Below are positions 8,415 through 16,702 of a stretch of 64,000 nucleotides of DNA, piece after piece. The position numbers were made by a program, and so were the translations under genes. Positions within the stretch are counted from its first letter, which is position 1; every line of letters begins with the position of its first letter. Where the stretch lies: contig NZ_JBJQOQ010000012.1 of NCBI RefSeq assembly GCF_046036945.1, forward strand, positions 62,001 through 126,000, read 5' to 3'. The stretch is from Brevibacillus_C sp046036945 (GTDB lineage: Bacteria > Bacillota > Bacilli > Brevibacillales > Brevibacillaceae). The notes below the pieces were generated by a model. The model ran no database searches. It saw only the letters and a list, made by a program, of their open reading frames with translations, and was not told the DNA's origin.

Positions 8415-10355
8415 ATGAACCTTTCGACATGCTTGTCCATGCTATCTGATTCGACGCAGCAGGCGATTGTCGAGGAACAAAATCGACGCTTGCAGGAGAA
8501 CAGCAAGGCTGCGCTGGCAGAACGTCTGACAGACGAGTGCTATCTGACGCGCTTATGGCAGGCATTGCACGATGTCGAACGCGACGTCGTAAGACTGTTT
8601 CTCCTCGAAGCGGCCAAAGGCTTCTTGACTAAACGACAATGGGAAAGCCTGTCACATGCAAGACACGCCAGGTTGTCTGTTGGCTTGACTCGGCTGCGCA
8701 GGCTGGGGATCGTTCTAACGGTTCGAAAGCTGTGGAGCGAGGTGGGCTACTTTGTTCCCGAAGAGATTCGCCGCACCTTTCTCCCCTTGCTCGATCAGCA
8801 AGGAAAGACGGAACTACACTGCAACAATCACATTCAAACGCTCTCCTATTATACTACAGGAGGGCGGGGAATACATCTGGATTTGTTTGCCTGCCTGCAG
8901 CTGGTACGCGACCAACAGCCCGCGCTGACCAAGCGGAGGACGATTCATCAACGCTTTATCCAAAAATTGTCAATCCAGGTATCGCTCAGTGATGAGCACG
9001 TGGGTACCATGGCCGACCGACTCGGCGGCGACGGACGCAAGCAGCCGTATCCTGTCGCGATTGCGGTCCTGCTCGATATGGCCTTCCGCTTGCAGCTGCT
9101 GAGCGCAGATGAAAAGCAGATCGGGTTGAACCAAGCCAAGGTGGACGAGTGGCTGGGGCTGTCTGCAGCGGAGCGGCTTATGGACATTTACCGGCTGGCG
9201 GAACGCTACTACCTCCCGCATCAGCCTTGGCTGGAAGCCTGTTCGTTTGAAATGAAGCGCTGCCGGGATAGCGGCTGGCGATCGGTTTCGCAACTGCTGC
9301 AGCGCCTGCGTACACTGGGATTTCGGCTGCCGGATGACGCGGATGCTCTGCTGAAAGCCGCCTGGCTGCACCCGTTGCTGGGCTTTGGCTTTGTACAGTT
9401 AGGCCTGGATCAGGACCAGGAGCTGTTTTGGCGGTGGAATCCGCTGCTCGCCGAAGGGAGCGAATCGTCTTTGTGGTATGTAGAGCCGACCGGAGTAGTC
9501 ATCGCCGCGCCGACTGTTCCGCTGCGTGATTTGTGGGAGCTCGGCCGATTGGGCGACTTTTCGTTTGAAGGCGAGATGGTGCAATGTACATTGCAGCCGG
9601 CAAAGGTTCAATCCTATATCGGAGGCGGAGGGGCGGAAAGGCAGATTCTCTCTTTTCTGCAGTCGGCCTGTCCCTATCCGTTGCCCGATGCGATTTTGCA
9701 GCAGGTGAAAAATTGGGCAAGGGATGCGAGACAAATTCAAATGGAACGCTGCATCCGGGTGCGGACAGCCCATGCCGGAATTCTGCAGGAACTGCGAGAG
9801 CTGCAAAGCATGCAGCCATTCCTTGGCGAGATCATCTCCGAGACTGATTTCCTGATTGATGAACGACAGGAAGAGAAGCTGCTCATTATGCTGCGCCAGT
9901 GCGGGTATGAGCCGCAAGCAGGCCTCATCCGCGGTTTCCGGCCGTTGGAAGCAGGGGAGGGCCGCCCAACATCAGCCCGGCCTGACGCCGATGACACCCA
10001 AAACGGGCTTTTGGCGATCGCGCTGCCGTGGGACGGATATCAGGTGGAAAACGTCTTTCCCGACCCGTCGGACGGAGCGCCGCAGTTGTCCCGATTGCCG
10101 CGAATCTGGACGCAGCATTACCAATCCTACCATCCGCAGACACTTCGGGACTTGTTGAAGCGGGCGGAGGAACTGCAGCTGACAGTCCGCGTTCAATTGG
10201 CGGCAGGCACGGAACAGGAGGGGGTTCCGGTCAAGGTGGACATCCAGCTGGGCTATTGGCATGTCACCCTGGATACAGGAGCAGGCAAAAGCAGGCTCCG
10301 GCTTGATGACATTCAGCGGGTGCGCATGCTGCTGCCGGACTACGTTCAACATTGA
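8415..10355 (+). CDS. Orphan protein with XPB/Ssl2 N-terminal-like (helicase-associated) domain
   Basis: 646 residues. The start at 8415 is supported by GAGGTG nine bases upstream. The N-terminal two thirds are helical and Arg/Leu-rich (ECYLTRLWQALHDVERDVVR, then LSVGLTRLRRLGIV). Residues about 355–505 (from SLWYVEPTGVVIAAPTVPL through ILQELRELQSMQPFLG to MLRQCGYEP) follow the pattern of the helicase XPB/Ssl2 N-terminal domain (Helicase_C_3). There, a 'v-q-p-d-G-x-i-l-a-P' strand is followed by a helical part and a C-terminal 'L-x-x-x-G-Y-x-P'. No helicase motor motifs are present and no helicase gene is adjacent. Likely a DNA-transaction accessory protein; role unknown. Confidence 0.6.
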   Translation: MNLSTCLSMLSDSTQQAIVEEQNRRLQENSKAALAERLTDECYLTRLWQALHDVERDVVRLFLLEAAKGFLTKRQWESLSHARHARLSVGLTRLRRLGIVLTVRKLWSEVGYFVPEEIRRTFLPLLDQQGKTELHCNNHIQTLSYYTTGGRGIHLDLFACLQLVRDQQPALTKRRTIHQRFIQKLSIQVSLSDEHVGTMADRLGGDGRKQPYPVAIAVLLDMAFRLQLLSADEKQIGLNQAKVDEWLGLSAAERLMDIYRLAERYYLPHQPWLEACSFEMKRCRDSGWRSVSQLLQRLRTLGFRLPDDADALLKAAWLHPLLGFGFVQLGLDQDQELFWRWNPLLAEGSESSLWYVEPTGVVIAAPTVPLRDLWELGRLGDFSFEGEMVQCTLQPAKVQSYIGGGGAERQILSFLQSACPYPLPDAILQQVKNWARDARQIQMERCIRVRTAHAGILQELRELQSMQPFLGEIISETDFLIDERQEEKLLIMLRQCGYEPQAGLIRGFRPLEAGEGRPTSARPDADDTQNGLLAIALPWDGYQVENVFPDPSDGAPQLSRLPRIWTQHYQSYHPQTLRDLLKRAEELQLTVRVQLAAGTEQEGVPVKVDIQLGYWHVTLDTGAGKSRLRLDDIQRVRMLLPDYVQH

Positions 10356-10450
10356 GCAGGCAAACACTTCCTTTTTGCGCGGGAAACTGTTACAAATCCA
10401 TGGTTTCGTGTTAAAATAGGATGTGCATCATATCACAAGGGGGGTCGCAC

Positions 10451-10903
10451 ATGATCCAGACGATTGAGCCGCTTGACATGGCGGAGATGCTCAGCCAAAG
10501 TTACGCGCTGGCCGACATGATCAACAGTTCATGTGAAGTCTCCGCATACCTCCAGGCCAAACAGGCCATGGAGCAAGATGAGGAAGCACAGCGCCTGCTG
10601 CATCTGTTTGAACGCAAGAAGGTGCAGTTTGAAGAAGTGCAGCGATTCGGGAAGTACCATCCCGATTTTCATAAAGTTTCCGCAGAGTTGCGGCAGTTGA
10701 AGCGTTCGCTGGAAATGCTTGACTCCGTCCAGAATTTTAAACGGGCGGAAAACAAGCTGGACGAGATGCTGTACAGTGTTGGCCGGTTGATCGCCGACGC
10801 CGTCTCGCCAGAGATTAAGGTACCGAGCAACAATCCCATTCTGGAGGCTAAGGCAAGCGGCTGCGGCAGCGGCGGAAGCTGCGGGTGCAGCACACGGGCG
10901 TAA
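10451..10903 (+). CDS. ylbF: YlbF/RicF family regulator with cysteine-rich tail
   Basis: 150 residues, the same length as B. subtilis YlbF. The ATG at 10451 is preceded by AAGGGGGG; an in-frame start 30 bases upstream lacks a site. The protein is an all-helical YlbF/YmcA fold (SCEVSAYLQAKQAMEQDEEA, then FGKYHPDFHKVSAELRQLKR). It ends in GCGSGGSCGCSTRA with three closely spaced cysteines. In B. subtilis YlbF (RicF) joins YmcA and YaaT in a complex that carries [4Fe-4S] clusters, and supports RNase Y-dependent mRNA maturation, competence, biofilm formation and sporulation. The tail fits an Fe-S ligand role. ylbG follows after a terminator. Confidence 0.88.
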   Translation: MIQTIEPLDMAEMLSQSYALADMINSSCEVSAYLQAKQAMEQDEEAQRLLHLFERKKVQFEEVQRFGKYHPDFHKVSAELRQLKRSLEMLDSVQNFKRAENKLDEMLYSVGRLIADAVSPEIKVPSNNPILEAKASGCGSGGSCGCSTRA

Positions 10904-10911
10904 CGGCATTT

Positions 10912-10952
10912 TGGTCTGGCTCGTCCCTGCGGGACAGCTGCCAGACCATTTT
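10912..10952 (+). terminator. Rho-independent terminator after ylbF
   Basis: A 9-bp stem TGGTCTGGC/GCCAGACCA encloses a second short stem (GTCCC/GGGAC) and is followed by TTTT. Confidence 0.75.
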
Positions 10953-11062
10953 ACCGGAAGCAGAACACAGCGATGGCCGGTTCGTTTTCGCCGGCCGCGC
11001 TCCTGCCGTTTTAGGCGGCGCGCCATGCATGTGACCAGATGAGGAAGGGGTTCAATGAGAAA

Positions 11063-11398
11063 ATGAGGGAAAGACGACTGGGATTGGCCGTCTGGGTAAA
11101 GCACCCGCGTGCGGCTAAAAATTTGCGGAAATTTGGAACCATTCACTATATCTCCAAGCGCTTAAACTACGTGGCGATGTACGTCGATGCCAACTCGCTG
11201 GATGAGACGATCAAAACGATGGAACGCCTGCACTTTGTCACCAGGGTGGAGCGTTCGCATCGGCATGAAATCCCAACGGTTTACAACAATGCAAAACCGG
11301 ATCGGGCAAAAGAGTTCGATTACGAGCTGGAGAAGACACAGCTGATGGCTTTAACCGAGACGCTTCTGACTGAGACCAGCGGAAGCCTGGGCAAGTAA
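11063..11398 (+). CDS. ylbG: YlbG family protein (DUF2129)
   Basis: 111 residues from the ATG at 11063, which has AGGAAGGGG upstream; a longer start at 11039 would place that site inside the gene. The family core is RRLGLAVWVKHPRAAKNLRK, then FGTIHYISKRLNYVAMYVD and a helix ending in HFVTRVERSHR. DUF2129 proteins are small cytosolic proteins without a known activity. In B. subtilis ylbG follows ylbF, as here. This copy has a C-terminal extension of about 25 residues (EKTQLMALTETLLTETSG) compared with the usual ~90 residues. Confidence 0.85.
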   Translation: MRERRLGLAVWVKHPRAAKNLRKFGTIHYISKRLNYVAMYVDANSLDETIKTMERLHFVTRVERSHRHEIPTVYNNAKPDRAKEFDYELEKTQLMALTETLLTETSGSLGK

Positions 11399-11422
11399 AT
11401 CTGTTGTCTTTCGACGATCACT

Positions 11423-11446
11423 GGCTGCCTGTCCGGGCAGCTTTTT
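11423..11446 (+). terminator. Rho-independent terminator after ylbG
   Basis: A GCTGCC/GGCAGC stem with a 6-nt loop is followed by TTTTT. Confidence 0.75.
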
Positions 11447-11561
11447 GTTCCCCCTCTGCGTTTTTCTTCCAGATTTGGCCAATCTGTGATATCCTAAGGG
11501 AACACAAAGATCAAGGATGAATGCGTTTACATAGAATGTCAAAAATGCGGAGGGTGAATAG

Positions 11562-12320
11562 ATGAGACTTGATATTAACTGTGATATGGGAGAAGGATTT
11601 GGCCGTTATCGGCTGAAGGAAGACTTGGGCATTCTCAAGTGGATTACCTCGGCAAATATCGCCTGTGGCTTTCACTCCGGCGATCCACACGTCATCTGTA
11701 CACTGGTGGAAGCGGCTTTGCGGAACAATGTGATGGTCGGCGCCCATCCGGGTTATCCCGACGTACAGGGGTTTGGCCGGCGCTCGATGGCTTTGTCGGC
11801 GCGGGAAGTGTACGAGCTGGTGCTGTACCAGGTGGCCGCACTTGACGGGATTACCCGGGGGCTGGGCGGGAAGCTCCATCACGTCAAGCTGCACGGGGCT
11901 CTGTACAACGAAGCGGCGGAGCGGCCGGAGCTGGCCGAAGCGGTCGTTCGTGCAGTCACGGATATCAACGAAGAACTTGTCCTCTATGCTCTGTCCGGCA
12001 GCTCGCTGGTCCATGTAGGCTTGGAGTACGGACTTGCTGTCGCGGAGGAAGTGTTTGCTGACAGGGCGTACCTGCCGACAGGGAGGCTGGCTCCTCGCGA
12101 ATTGGAAGGAAGCGTCTTGATCAGCAAGGAAGAGCAGCTGGCTCAGACCAGCCAGCTGGTGTTGGAACAAAAAGTTCGCACGGTTGACGGCAGTACGATT
12201 GAGCTGGTCGCCGATACGCTCTGCGTTCACATTGAAAGTCCTGACACGCTGCTGTTTTTAAAAGAGCTGCACCGCTGGGCCAAGGAGCACGGTGTCAGCG
12301 TGGAGCCTATTTCAAGTTGA
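11562..12320 (+). CDS. pxpA: 5-oxoprolinase subunit A (LamB/YcsF family)
   Basis: 252 residues, the full family length. The N-terminus LDINCDMGEGFGRY, ITSANIACGFHSGDP and VGAHPGYPDVQGFGRR are the diagnostic LamB/YcsF motifs, followed by VKLHGALYN. With PxpB and PxpC it forms an ATP-dependent 5-oxoprolinase that converts the damage product 5-oxoproline to glutamate. pxpB and pxpC are not adjacent, so they must be elsewhere or missing. The start has GGAGGGTG 7 bases upstream. A 10-bp stem-loop follows the stop. Confidence 0.9.
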   Translation: MRLDINCDMGEGFGRYRLKEDLGILKWITSANIACGFHSGDPHVICTLVEAALRNNVMVGAHPGYPDVQGFGRRSMALSAREVYELVLYQVAALDGITRGLGGKLHHVKLHGALYNEAAERPELAEAVVRAVTDINEELVLYALSGSSLVHVGLEYGLAVAEEVFADRAYLPTGRLAPRELEGSVLISKEEQLAQTSQLVLEQKVRTVDGSTIELVADTLCVHIESPDTLLFLKELHRWAKEHGVSVEPISS

Positions 12321-12326
12321 TCGATC

Positions 12327-12357
12327 GAGGTGACTCCGATTTCTTCCGAGTCACCTC
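12327..12357 (+). terminator. Stem-loop after pxpA, probable terminator
   Basis: A perfect 10-bp inverted repeat GAGGTGACTC/GAGTCACCTC with a weak tail (TACCCTTTCT), so termination is likely but not strongly predicted. Confidence 0.55.
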
Positions 12358-12381
12358 TACCCTTTCTAGGTGGGATGAAGT

Positions 12382-12840
12382 TTGGACAAAGACAAAAGCC
12401 CCAAGCTGCCGCTGACACAAGCGGAACGCGCTGCTCTGAGAACGTGCAAACTAAAATTGCGGGAGATCCATAAACAAGATCTGCATGATCTCATGCGGAT
12501 TATGGATGTCTCGGAGGAACGGGCAAGGTATGTAAAAGCGATGGCAGCTTTTCAGCAAATTCCTTCCATCGGATATGAGTTGGCCTGCAACCTGACACGG
12601 GATTTGGGTCTGTACTCGATAGAGGAGGCTGTAAAAACAAGCGGGCCAGAGCTGTTTGACCGCCTCGAGCAGAATCTGGGGGTGCGGATTGACCCTTGTG
12701 TAGAAGATCAATTTCGCTGCGTGATTCACCACGCCAATCATCCCGGCAGCGACAAGCAGTGGTTTGACTTTACCGCCGAACGAAAGCAGTACCGTCAGAC
12801 GCATGGCTATCCCAAGTCGCGTCCCGCTCCTGTCAAATAA
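12382..12840 (+). CDS. Helix-hairpin-helix protein, Cdd1/pathogenicity-locus family
   Basis: 152 residues from a TTG start with AGGTGGGAT upstream. A helix-hairpin-helix segment, FQQIPSIGYELACNLTRDLG (about residues 55–74), is followed by the family signature: LFDRLEQNLGVRIDPCVEDQ, then FRCVIHHANHP and WFDFTAERKQY. This matches the Cdd1 ('pathogenicity locus') family, small proteins of unknown function that probably bind DNA through the HhH motif. It follows the pxpA stem-loop and precedes the M1 peptidase by about 90 bases. Confidence 0.8.
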   Translation: MDKDKSPKLPLTQAERAALRTCKLKLREIHKQDLHDLMRIMDVSEERARYVKAMAAFQQIPSIGYELACNLTRDLGLYSIEEAVKTSGPELFDRLEQNLGVRIDPCVEDQFRCVIHHANHPGSDKQWFDFTAERKQYRQTHGYPKSRPAPVK

Positions 12841-12929
12841 GCGGAACAACAAAATGCAGTTTGTACCGGAAATCTTTGCTACAATGAAGAGAGTATTTCG
12901 AGAGATATAGAGATGTACGGGAGATTTGC

Positions 12930-14780
12930 ATGAAACCGATTCAACGGACGAGCTTATTGCTATGCCTTACCATTTTCGTGGTCTTCGCCGCTGCTGCCAT
13001 CGTGTTCAAGTGGCCTGTCATCGCCGCCTGGCTGGACAGCCAAAAGCCGCGTCAGACAGCCGGTTACACAGGGGCGGATCCCTTTGGCTACAACCCGCCG
13101 CTTCCCTCATTGGTAAAAGAACTGCATCCGGTCTACCAGATCAAGGCGGAGCTGAACCCGGATGAGAGCGAGATTACCGGCAGCATGACGCTGCAATTTG
13201 ACAATCCGAAGACGGCCGAGATTTTCTTGTACATATACGACTATACCTGGAGTCCGATCACGATCACTTCGTTGCAGGTGGGGGACAAGCCTGCGGTCTT
13301 TCAGCGGCGCGGAGCCATTGTGACTCTGAAGCCTCCGAAGGAAGAGGCGTCTGGCAGGCTGACGCTGCAGATCGCCTTTCGGTCAAAGGTGCCGCGCGGA
13401 TGCACCCGGTTTGGCATGAGGGAGAATATCTGGACGCTGACCAACTGGTATCCGATGCTCGGCTCCCTCAATCAGCAAAACCAGTGGTACGAACCGCCAA
13501 AACCGGTCGGCTACGGCGATCCGTTTTTTTACCAGTACGCCGATTATGACGTATCGTTTGTGTCGCCGGGGGCCTATCGCTGGGTGTCCTCCTGGGGCAG
13601 AGGAGAGGGGAAACCGGTGTCGGACGGCAAGCAGGAGGTGCGTTATACTGCCCGCCGCGTGCTCAATTTTGCGCTGGTTGGCAGTCCGAACTACCAGATC
13701 GAAAGCGTGCAGGTCAGCCCGAAATTGACGGTTGACATTGCATCTGCCGACCCGGTCCGCCTGAAGCAGATAAAAGAGATTGCCGGCACGGCATTTTCGG
13801 CCTACAGTGAGCAGTTTGGCGAGCTTGCCTACCCGCACGCGGCGGTCGCGGAGACGGGAGGATGCACAGTGTACGCGATGGAGTACGCAAACATGGCGAT
13901 ATTCTCCCGTGACTTGTTTGCCCAAAAGCGGGTGGACCACTGGCTGCCGCACGAAATCGCCCATCTGTGGTGGTACAACAGCGTGGCGACGCTCAAGCCG
14001 ATTCACAGCTGGCTGGATGAAGGGCTTGTAGAGGCAAGCGTGTATTTTTACCTGAAAAAGCGCCATGGTCAGGCCGCCGCCGACCAGCTGCTGACGGAAT
14101 ACGCTCTCGAGACGTCCAAGCTGTCCCAGCATTATCCCGACGGATCGCTGGCGAAGCATTTGGTCCAGTTCAGCAGCTACAACGAGTTTGACTGGACCTG
14201 GTATTCCAAAGGGGCGATGCTGTACCACCGCCTGCGCCAACAGATCGGCGACAAGCAATTTAGCCAGTTCCTCAAGCGAGTCCAGCGCAATTACCAGGGA
14301 AAAGTCATCGGCCCGGCCCACCTCGACCAAGCCCTCAGCCAGACGTTGAACGGGGAGGCACAGTACTTCGTGCCGAATGCGGCGCAGCCAAATCGCAACC
14401 CGTTTCTGCCGCTGCAGGTAGAGCGCTACGTCGGTACGGTGATCAACGACATGATTTTTTATCCGGCCACACCGGCGCGGGAGCACGGCAAGACCGTGTA
14501 CCTGCCGCTTGCCGAGATCATGAAAAAGGTTGGATTTGAGATGTCCGCCGGCCCGCATCCGGGAGAATTGCTGCTGAAGGCAGACGGAAGGGAATTGCGG
14601 CTGAGCGAAAATTCACCGGATGTAACCTGGGATAAACAAACATATCAGCTTTCCGCAAAGACATTGAAGGCGAATGGGCAGCTAATGGTCCCGCTTGACT
14701 TTTTTGAAAAAGTCATGAAGTACCGGGTTCGTTACGATGCCGATGCAAAGACTGTGCGGATAGACGTTGTAAAGAACTGA
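12930..14780 (+). CDS. Membrane-anchored M1-family metallopeptidase with copper-amine-oxidase-N-like tail
   Basis: 616 residues. Residues about 8–36 form an N-terminal signal anchor, so the protein should be extracytoplasmic. The M1 core shows the exopeptidase-like VYAMEYANMAIF segment and the zinc site HEIAH at residues 341–345, with the third ligand Glu exactly 18 residues after the second His (E364, in SWLDEGL). The last ~110 residues (VYLPLAEIMKKVGFEMSAG to YDADAKTVRIDV) resemble the copper amine oxidase N-terminal domain that Bacillales attach to many surface enzymes, here likely a wall- or substrate-binding module. Role: extracellular peptide turnover. It ends 11 bases before aroK. Confidence 0.85.
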   Translation: MKPIQRTSLLLCLTIFVVFAAAAIVFKWPVIAAWLDSQKPRQTAGYTGADPFGYNPPLPSLVKELHPVYQIKAELNPDESEITGSMTLQFDNPKTAEIFLYIYDYTWSPITITSLQVGDKPAVFQRRGAIVTLKPPKEEASGRLTLQIAFRSKVPRGCTRFGMRENIWTLTNWYPMLGSLNQQNQWYEPPKPVGYGDPFFYQYADYDVSFVSPGAYRWVSSWGRGEGKPVSDGKQEVRYTARRVLNFALVGSPNYQIESVQVSPKLTVDIASADPVRLKQIKEIAGTAFSAYSEQFGELAYPHAAVAETGGCTVYAMEYANMAIFSRDLFAQKRVDHWLPHEIAHLWWYNSVATLKPIHSWLDEGLVEASVYFYLKKRHGQAAADQLLTEYALETSKLSQHYPDGSLAKHLVQFSSYNEFDWTWYSKGAMLYHRLRQQIGDKQFSQFLKRVQRNYQGKVIGPAHLDQALSQTLNGEAQYFVPNAAQPNRNPFLPLQVERYVGTVINDMIFYPATPAREHGKTVYLPLAEIMKKVGFEMSAGPHPGELLLKADGRELRLSENSPDVTWDKQTYQLSAKTLKANGQLMVPLDFFEKVMKYRVRYDADAKTVRIDVVKN

Positions 14781-14791
14781 GGCGTTGAAGT

Positions 14792-15313
14792 ATGGACAAC
14801 ATTATTTTCATCGGATTTACCGGGACGGGTAAATCGACAGTGGGAAAAGCACTGGCGCAGGCTCTGGGTCGACGCCATGTCGACTTGGATGAGGCCATCG
14901 TAGAGGCGGATGGCAGAACCATCCCCGACATCTTCCGTGACGAAGGAGAACCCTTCTTTCGCCAGCTTGAATCGGACGTGCTCGCCCGGCTGCTGCAGCA
15001 AAACGGGCTGGTGATCTCTACCGGTGGCGGGGCCGTGCTCAGTATGGAGAACGTAAAGCGAATGATGGAATCCGGCCTGGTCGTCAATGTACGGGCGGCA
15101 GAAGAGGAAATTGTCCGGCGGCTGTCCGGACATTCGGATCGGCCGCTATTGGTCGGCGATGTACAGGGACGGGTGCAAAAATTGCTGAAGGAACGGGCGG
15201 GGCGATACGACTTTGCCCCGCTGCAGATTGAGACGACGGGGCGGGATGTCAGTTCCATCGTCGAAGAAATTATTGAGAAAATGACTGAAATGGCGGATTC
15301 CCGGAAAGACTAA
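14792..15313 (+). CDS. aroK: Shikimate kinase
   Basis: 173 residues. Walker A GFTGTGKST at residues 8–16, the shikimate-binding DLDEAI (about 31–36), RDEGEPFFRQLE (about 49–60), STGGGAV (about 73–79), and the lid RPLL near residue 116 are all present. It phosphorylates shikimate at the 3-position in chorismate synthesis. It lies 11 bases after the M1 peptidase and 19 bases before yqzE. In B. subtilis aroK is likewise near yqzE and the gcv operon. The second aromatic gene of the window, aroQ, is 16 kb away. Confidence 0.95.
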   Translation: MDNIIFIGFTGTGKSTVGKALAQALGRRHVDLDEAIVEADGRTIPDIFRDEGEPFFRQLESDVLARLLQQNGLVISTGGGAVLSMENVKRMMESGLVVNVRAAEEEIVRRLSGHSDRPLLVGDVQGRVQKLLKERAGRYDFAPLQIETTGRDVSSIVEEIIEKMTEMADSRKD

Positions 15314-15332
15314 CATCAAGGAGGAATCTGCG

Positions 15333-15494
15333 ATGTCATTCCAAGAGTACCTAAAGTATCTGACGAAAAGGCTTGTCGAATACCTGGATACCCCGGCGGT
15401 AGAGCGCAAACGGCGAAAAGAGCCGCGGGAGGCGTGGTCAACTCGCTGGTTTGGCGCAATTCCTATGTCTATCAGGCTTCTCAGACGCAAATAA
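15333..15494 (+). CDS. yqzE: YqzE family small protein
   Basis: A 53-residue gene with an AAGGAGG site 7 bases before its ATG. The protein has the YqzE layout: an N-terminal YLKYLTKRLVEYLDTP, a basic middle (VERKRRKEPRE) and a C-terminal WFGAIPMSIRLLRRK. B. subtilis YqzE (about 58 residues, 'VKYLTQQFV...RWFGxxPF') is encoded next to the comG operon and aroK. Here comG is absent and yqzE is followed by a YkuS-type gene. The function is unknown; the last 15 residues could be a membrane-associated amphipathic segment. Confidence 0.8.
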   Translation: MSFQEYLKYLTKRLVEYLDTPAVERKRRKEPREAWSTRWFGAIPMSIRLLRRK

Positions 15495-15514
15495 CCAAGG
15501 AAAGGGTGTCCGCA

Positions 15515-15772
15515 TTGCCGAGAATTGCAGTAGAACAATCGCTTAGCCACATTGCGGAAATGCTGCGGAGCAACGGTTACGATGTCGTTGATTTAGGGAA
15601 CAGCCAGCAAATGGTTGACGCCGTGGTCATCACAGGGCTGGATGAAAACATCATGGGCGTAGAAAACAAAACGTTTGCCGGTGCTCCTGTAATCAGTGCG
15701 GAGGGATTGACGGCGGAGGAAGTTTTTCACGAAGTGCATGAACGCTGCTCTCCTACCGACCATCAATACTAG
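15515..15772 (+). CDS. YkuS family protein (UPF0180)
   Basis: 85 residues from TTG at 15515, which has AAGGAAAGGG at 15496–15505. An upstream in-frame start at 15434 would overlap yqzE and adds no family sequence. The core IAVEQSLSHIAEMLRSNGYD, VVITGLDENIMGVEN and ISAEGLTAEEVFHEV match UPF0180 (YkuS), a small single-domain family of unknown function with a receiver-like alpha/beta pattern. It closes the aroK–yqzE–ykuS cluster and is followed by a strong terminator. Confidence 0.8.
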   Translation: MPRIAVEQSLSHIAEMLRSNGYDVVDLGNSQQMVDAVVITGLDENIMGVENKTFAGAPVISAEGLTAEEVFHEVHERCSPTDHQY

Positions 15773-15781
15773 GGTAGAAAC

Positions 15782-15813
15782 AAAGGTGTCTCGAACGATC
15801 ACGAGACACCTTT
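15782..15813. terminator. Bidirectional terminator
   Basis: AAAGGTGTCTCG pairs with CGAGACACCTTT (12 bp, 8-nt loop), followed by TT. It ends the rightward YkuS transcript. On the other strand the leftward gene's last codons and TGA (15799–15801) lie inside the hairpin. Confidence 0.85.
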
Positions 15814-16677
15814 TTGCTGTTCAGGAGGGATGATGATTTTCCCCACCCGGTTTACGTAGGAATAGGGCAGAAATCTCAGTCCTTCATCCCAGACGCCGAT
15901 GTAGGCAAGCCGGTCGCTCCAGACGTGAATTGTTCCAACAGAATACGGAGCCATCACCTCATCGTGAAACAAGGAGGCGGAGACGACGACCGGGTGCGAA
16001 GGAGCGTCGCCAGCTTGCATCAATTTCATCCAGGGCTTGTCCCCTTCGCCCTCCGTTCTGAGCGGTCCGGCCCCGATCCAGCTAATGTCGTCAAATGGAT
16101 CTGTTTCGTTCTCTTCCAAGGTCGTCGATGCCGTCAACTGCTGCCCCGGATTAATCACTTCTTGTAAAGAAAGCGTGTTGACGACAGAGGGATCCGGGGT
16201 TAGAGCAGCAGGATACCTTTCTCCCGTCTTGGCATTCACATATAAGTCGCCTCCATGCTGAGCAACCCGCCAATAGGAGGAAAACCCGTCGTAAACCGGC
16301 TCGGCCGCTATATTTTGAGGGGCAAATGCATCATCGAACAGGATAAATTCGCCAAGTCCGTATTCGAGCAAGACAAATTTGGCCAGGTTGCCTTTGCTCT
16401 CGGGTGCTTCCGCCACCACCAGGTATCCCACGTTCTTTCCTTTTGCCGACAGCGTAATCAGCCATTGGTGGCTGCCCGGGCCGAGAGCTTGAACGGTCGG
16501 CTTTGCATCCTGCCACGTTTTAAACTGTTTGTCTTTGGCCGCCAGGTCTGAAATCCAGTGCTGAACCTGCTGCTGAAACTGTTGGCTCCAATCCTGTTCC
16601 ATCGCAGGTACGTGAATGGAGGGCAGCATCATCAGCAGCAGAACAAACAAGAGTATAGACGGTAGTTTTGCATTCAA
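15799..16677 (-). CDS. Secreted protein of unknown function
   Basis: 292 residues from TTG at 16677, with AAGGGATGG about 9 bases upstream; starts further upstream (16686, 16701) lack a well-placed site. The first 25 residues (AKLPSILLFVLLLMMLPSIH) are a Sec signal ending at PAMEQ. The mature protein contains a stretch like VGYLVVAEAPESKGNLAKFV and LGEFILFDDAFAPQNIAAEP, and near the end TIHVWSDRLAYIGVWDEGLR then FLPYSYVNRVGKI. I do not recognise a family and see no catalytic motif. The stop codon lies within the terminator hairpin. Confidence 0.65.
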   Translation of the reverse strand: MNAKLPSILLFVLLLMMLPSIHVPAMEQDWSQQFQQQVQHWISDLAAKDKQFKTWQDAKPTVQALGPGSHQWLITLSAKGKNVGYLVVAEAPESKGNLAKFVLLEYGLGEFILFDDAFAPQNIAAEPVYDGFSSYWRVAQHGGDLYVNAKTGERYPAALTPDPSVVNTLSLQEVINPGQQLTASTTLEENETDPFDDISWIGAGPLRTEGEGDKPWMKLMQAGDAPSHPVVVSASLFHDEVMAPYSVGTIHVWSDRLAYIGVWDEGLRFLPYSYVNRVGKIIIPPEQQKGVS

Positions 16678-16702
16678 TGGACAAACACCATCCCTTAACA
16701 AA

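Noticed and set aside
13383..14558. 391-codon leftward frame opposite the M1 peptidase
   Set aside because: A long antisense frame from GC-rich coding sequence; the rightward frame holds all M1 motifs and the antisense protein resembles nothing.
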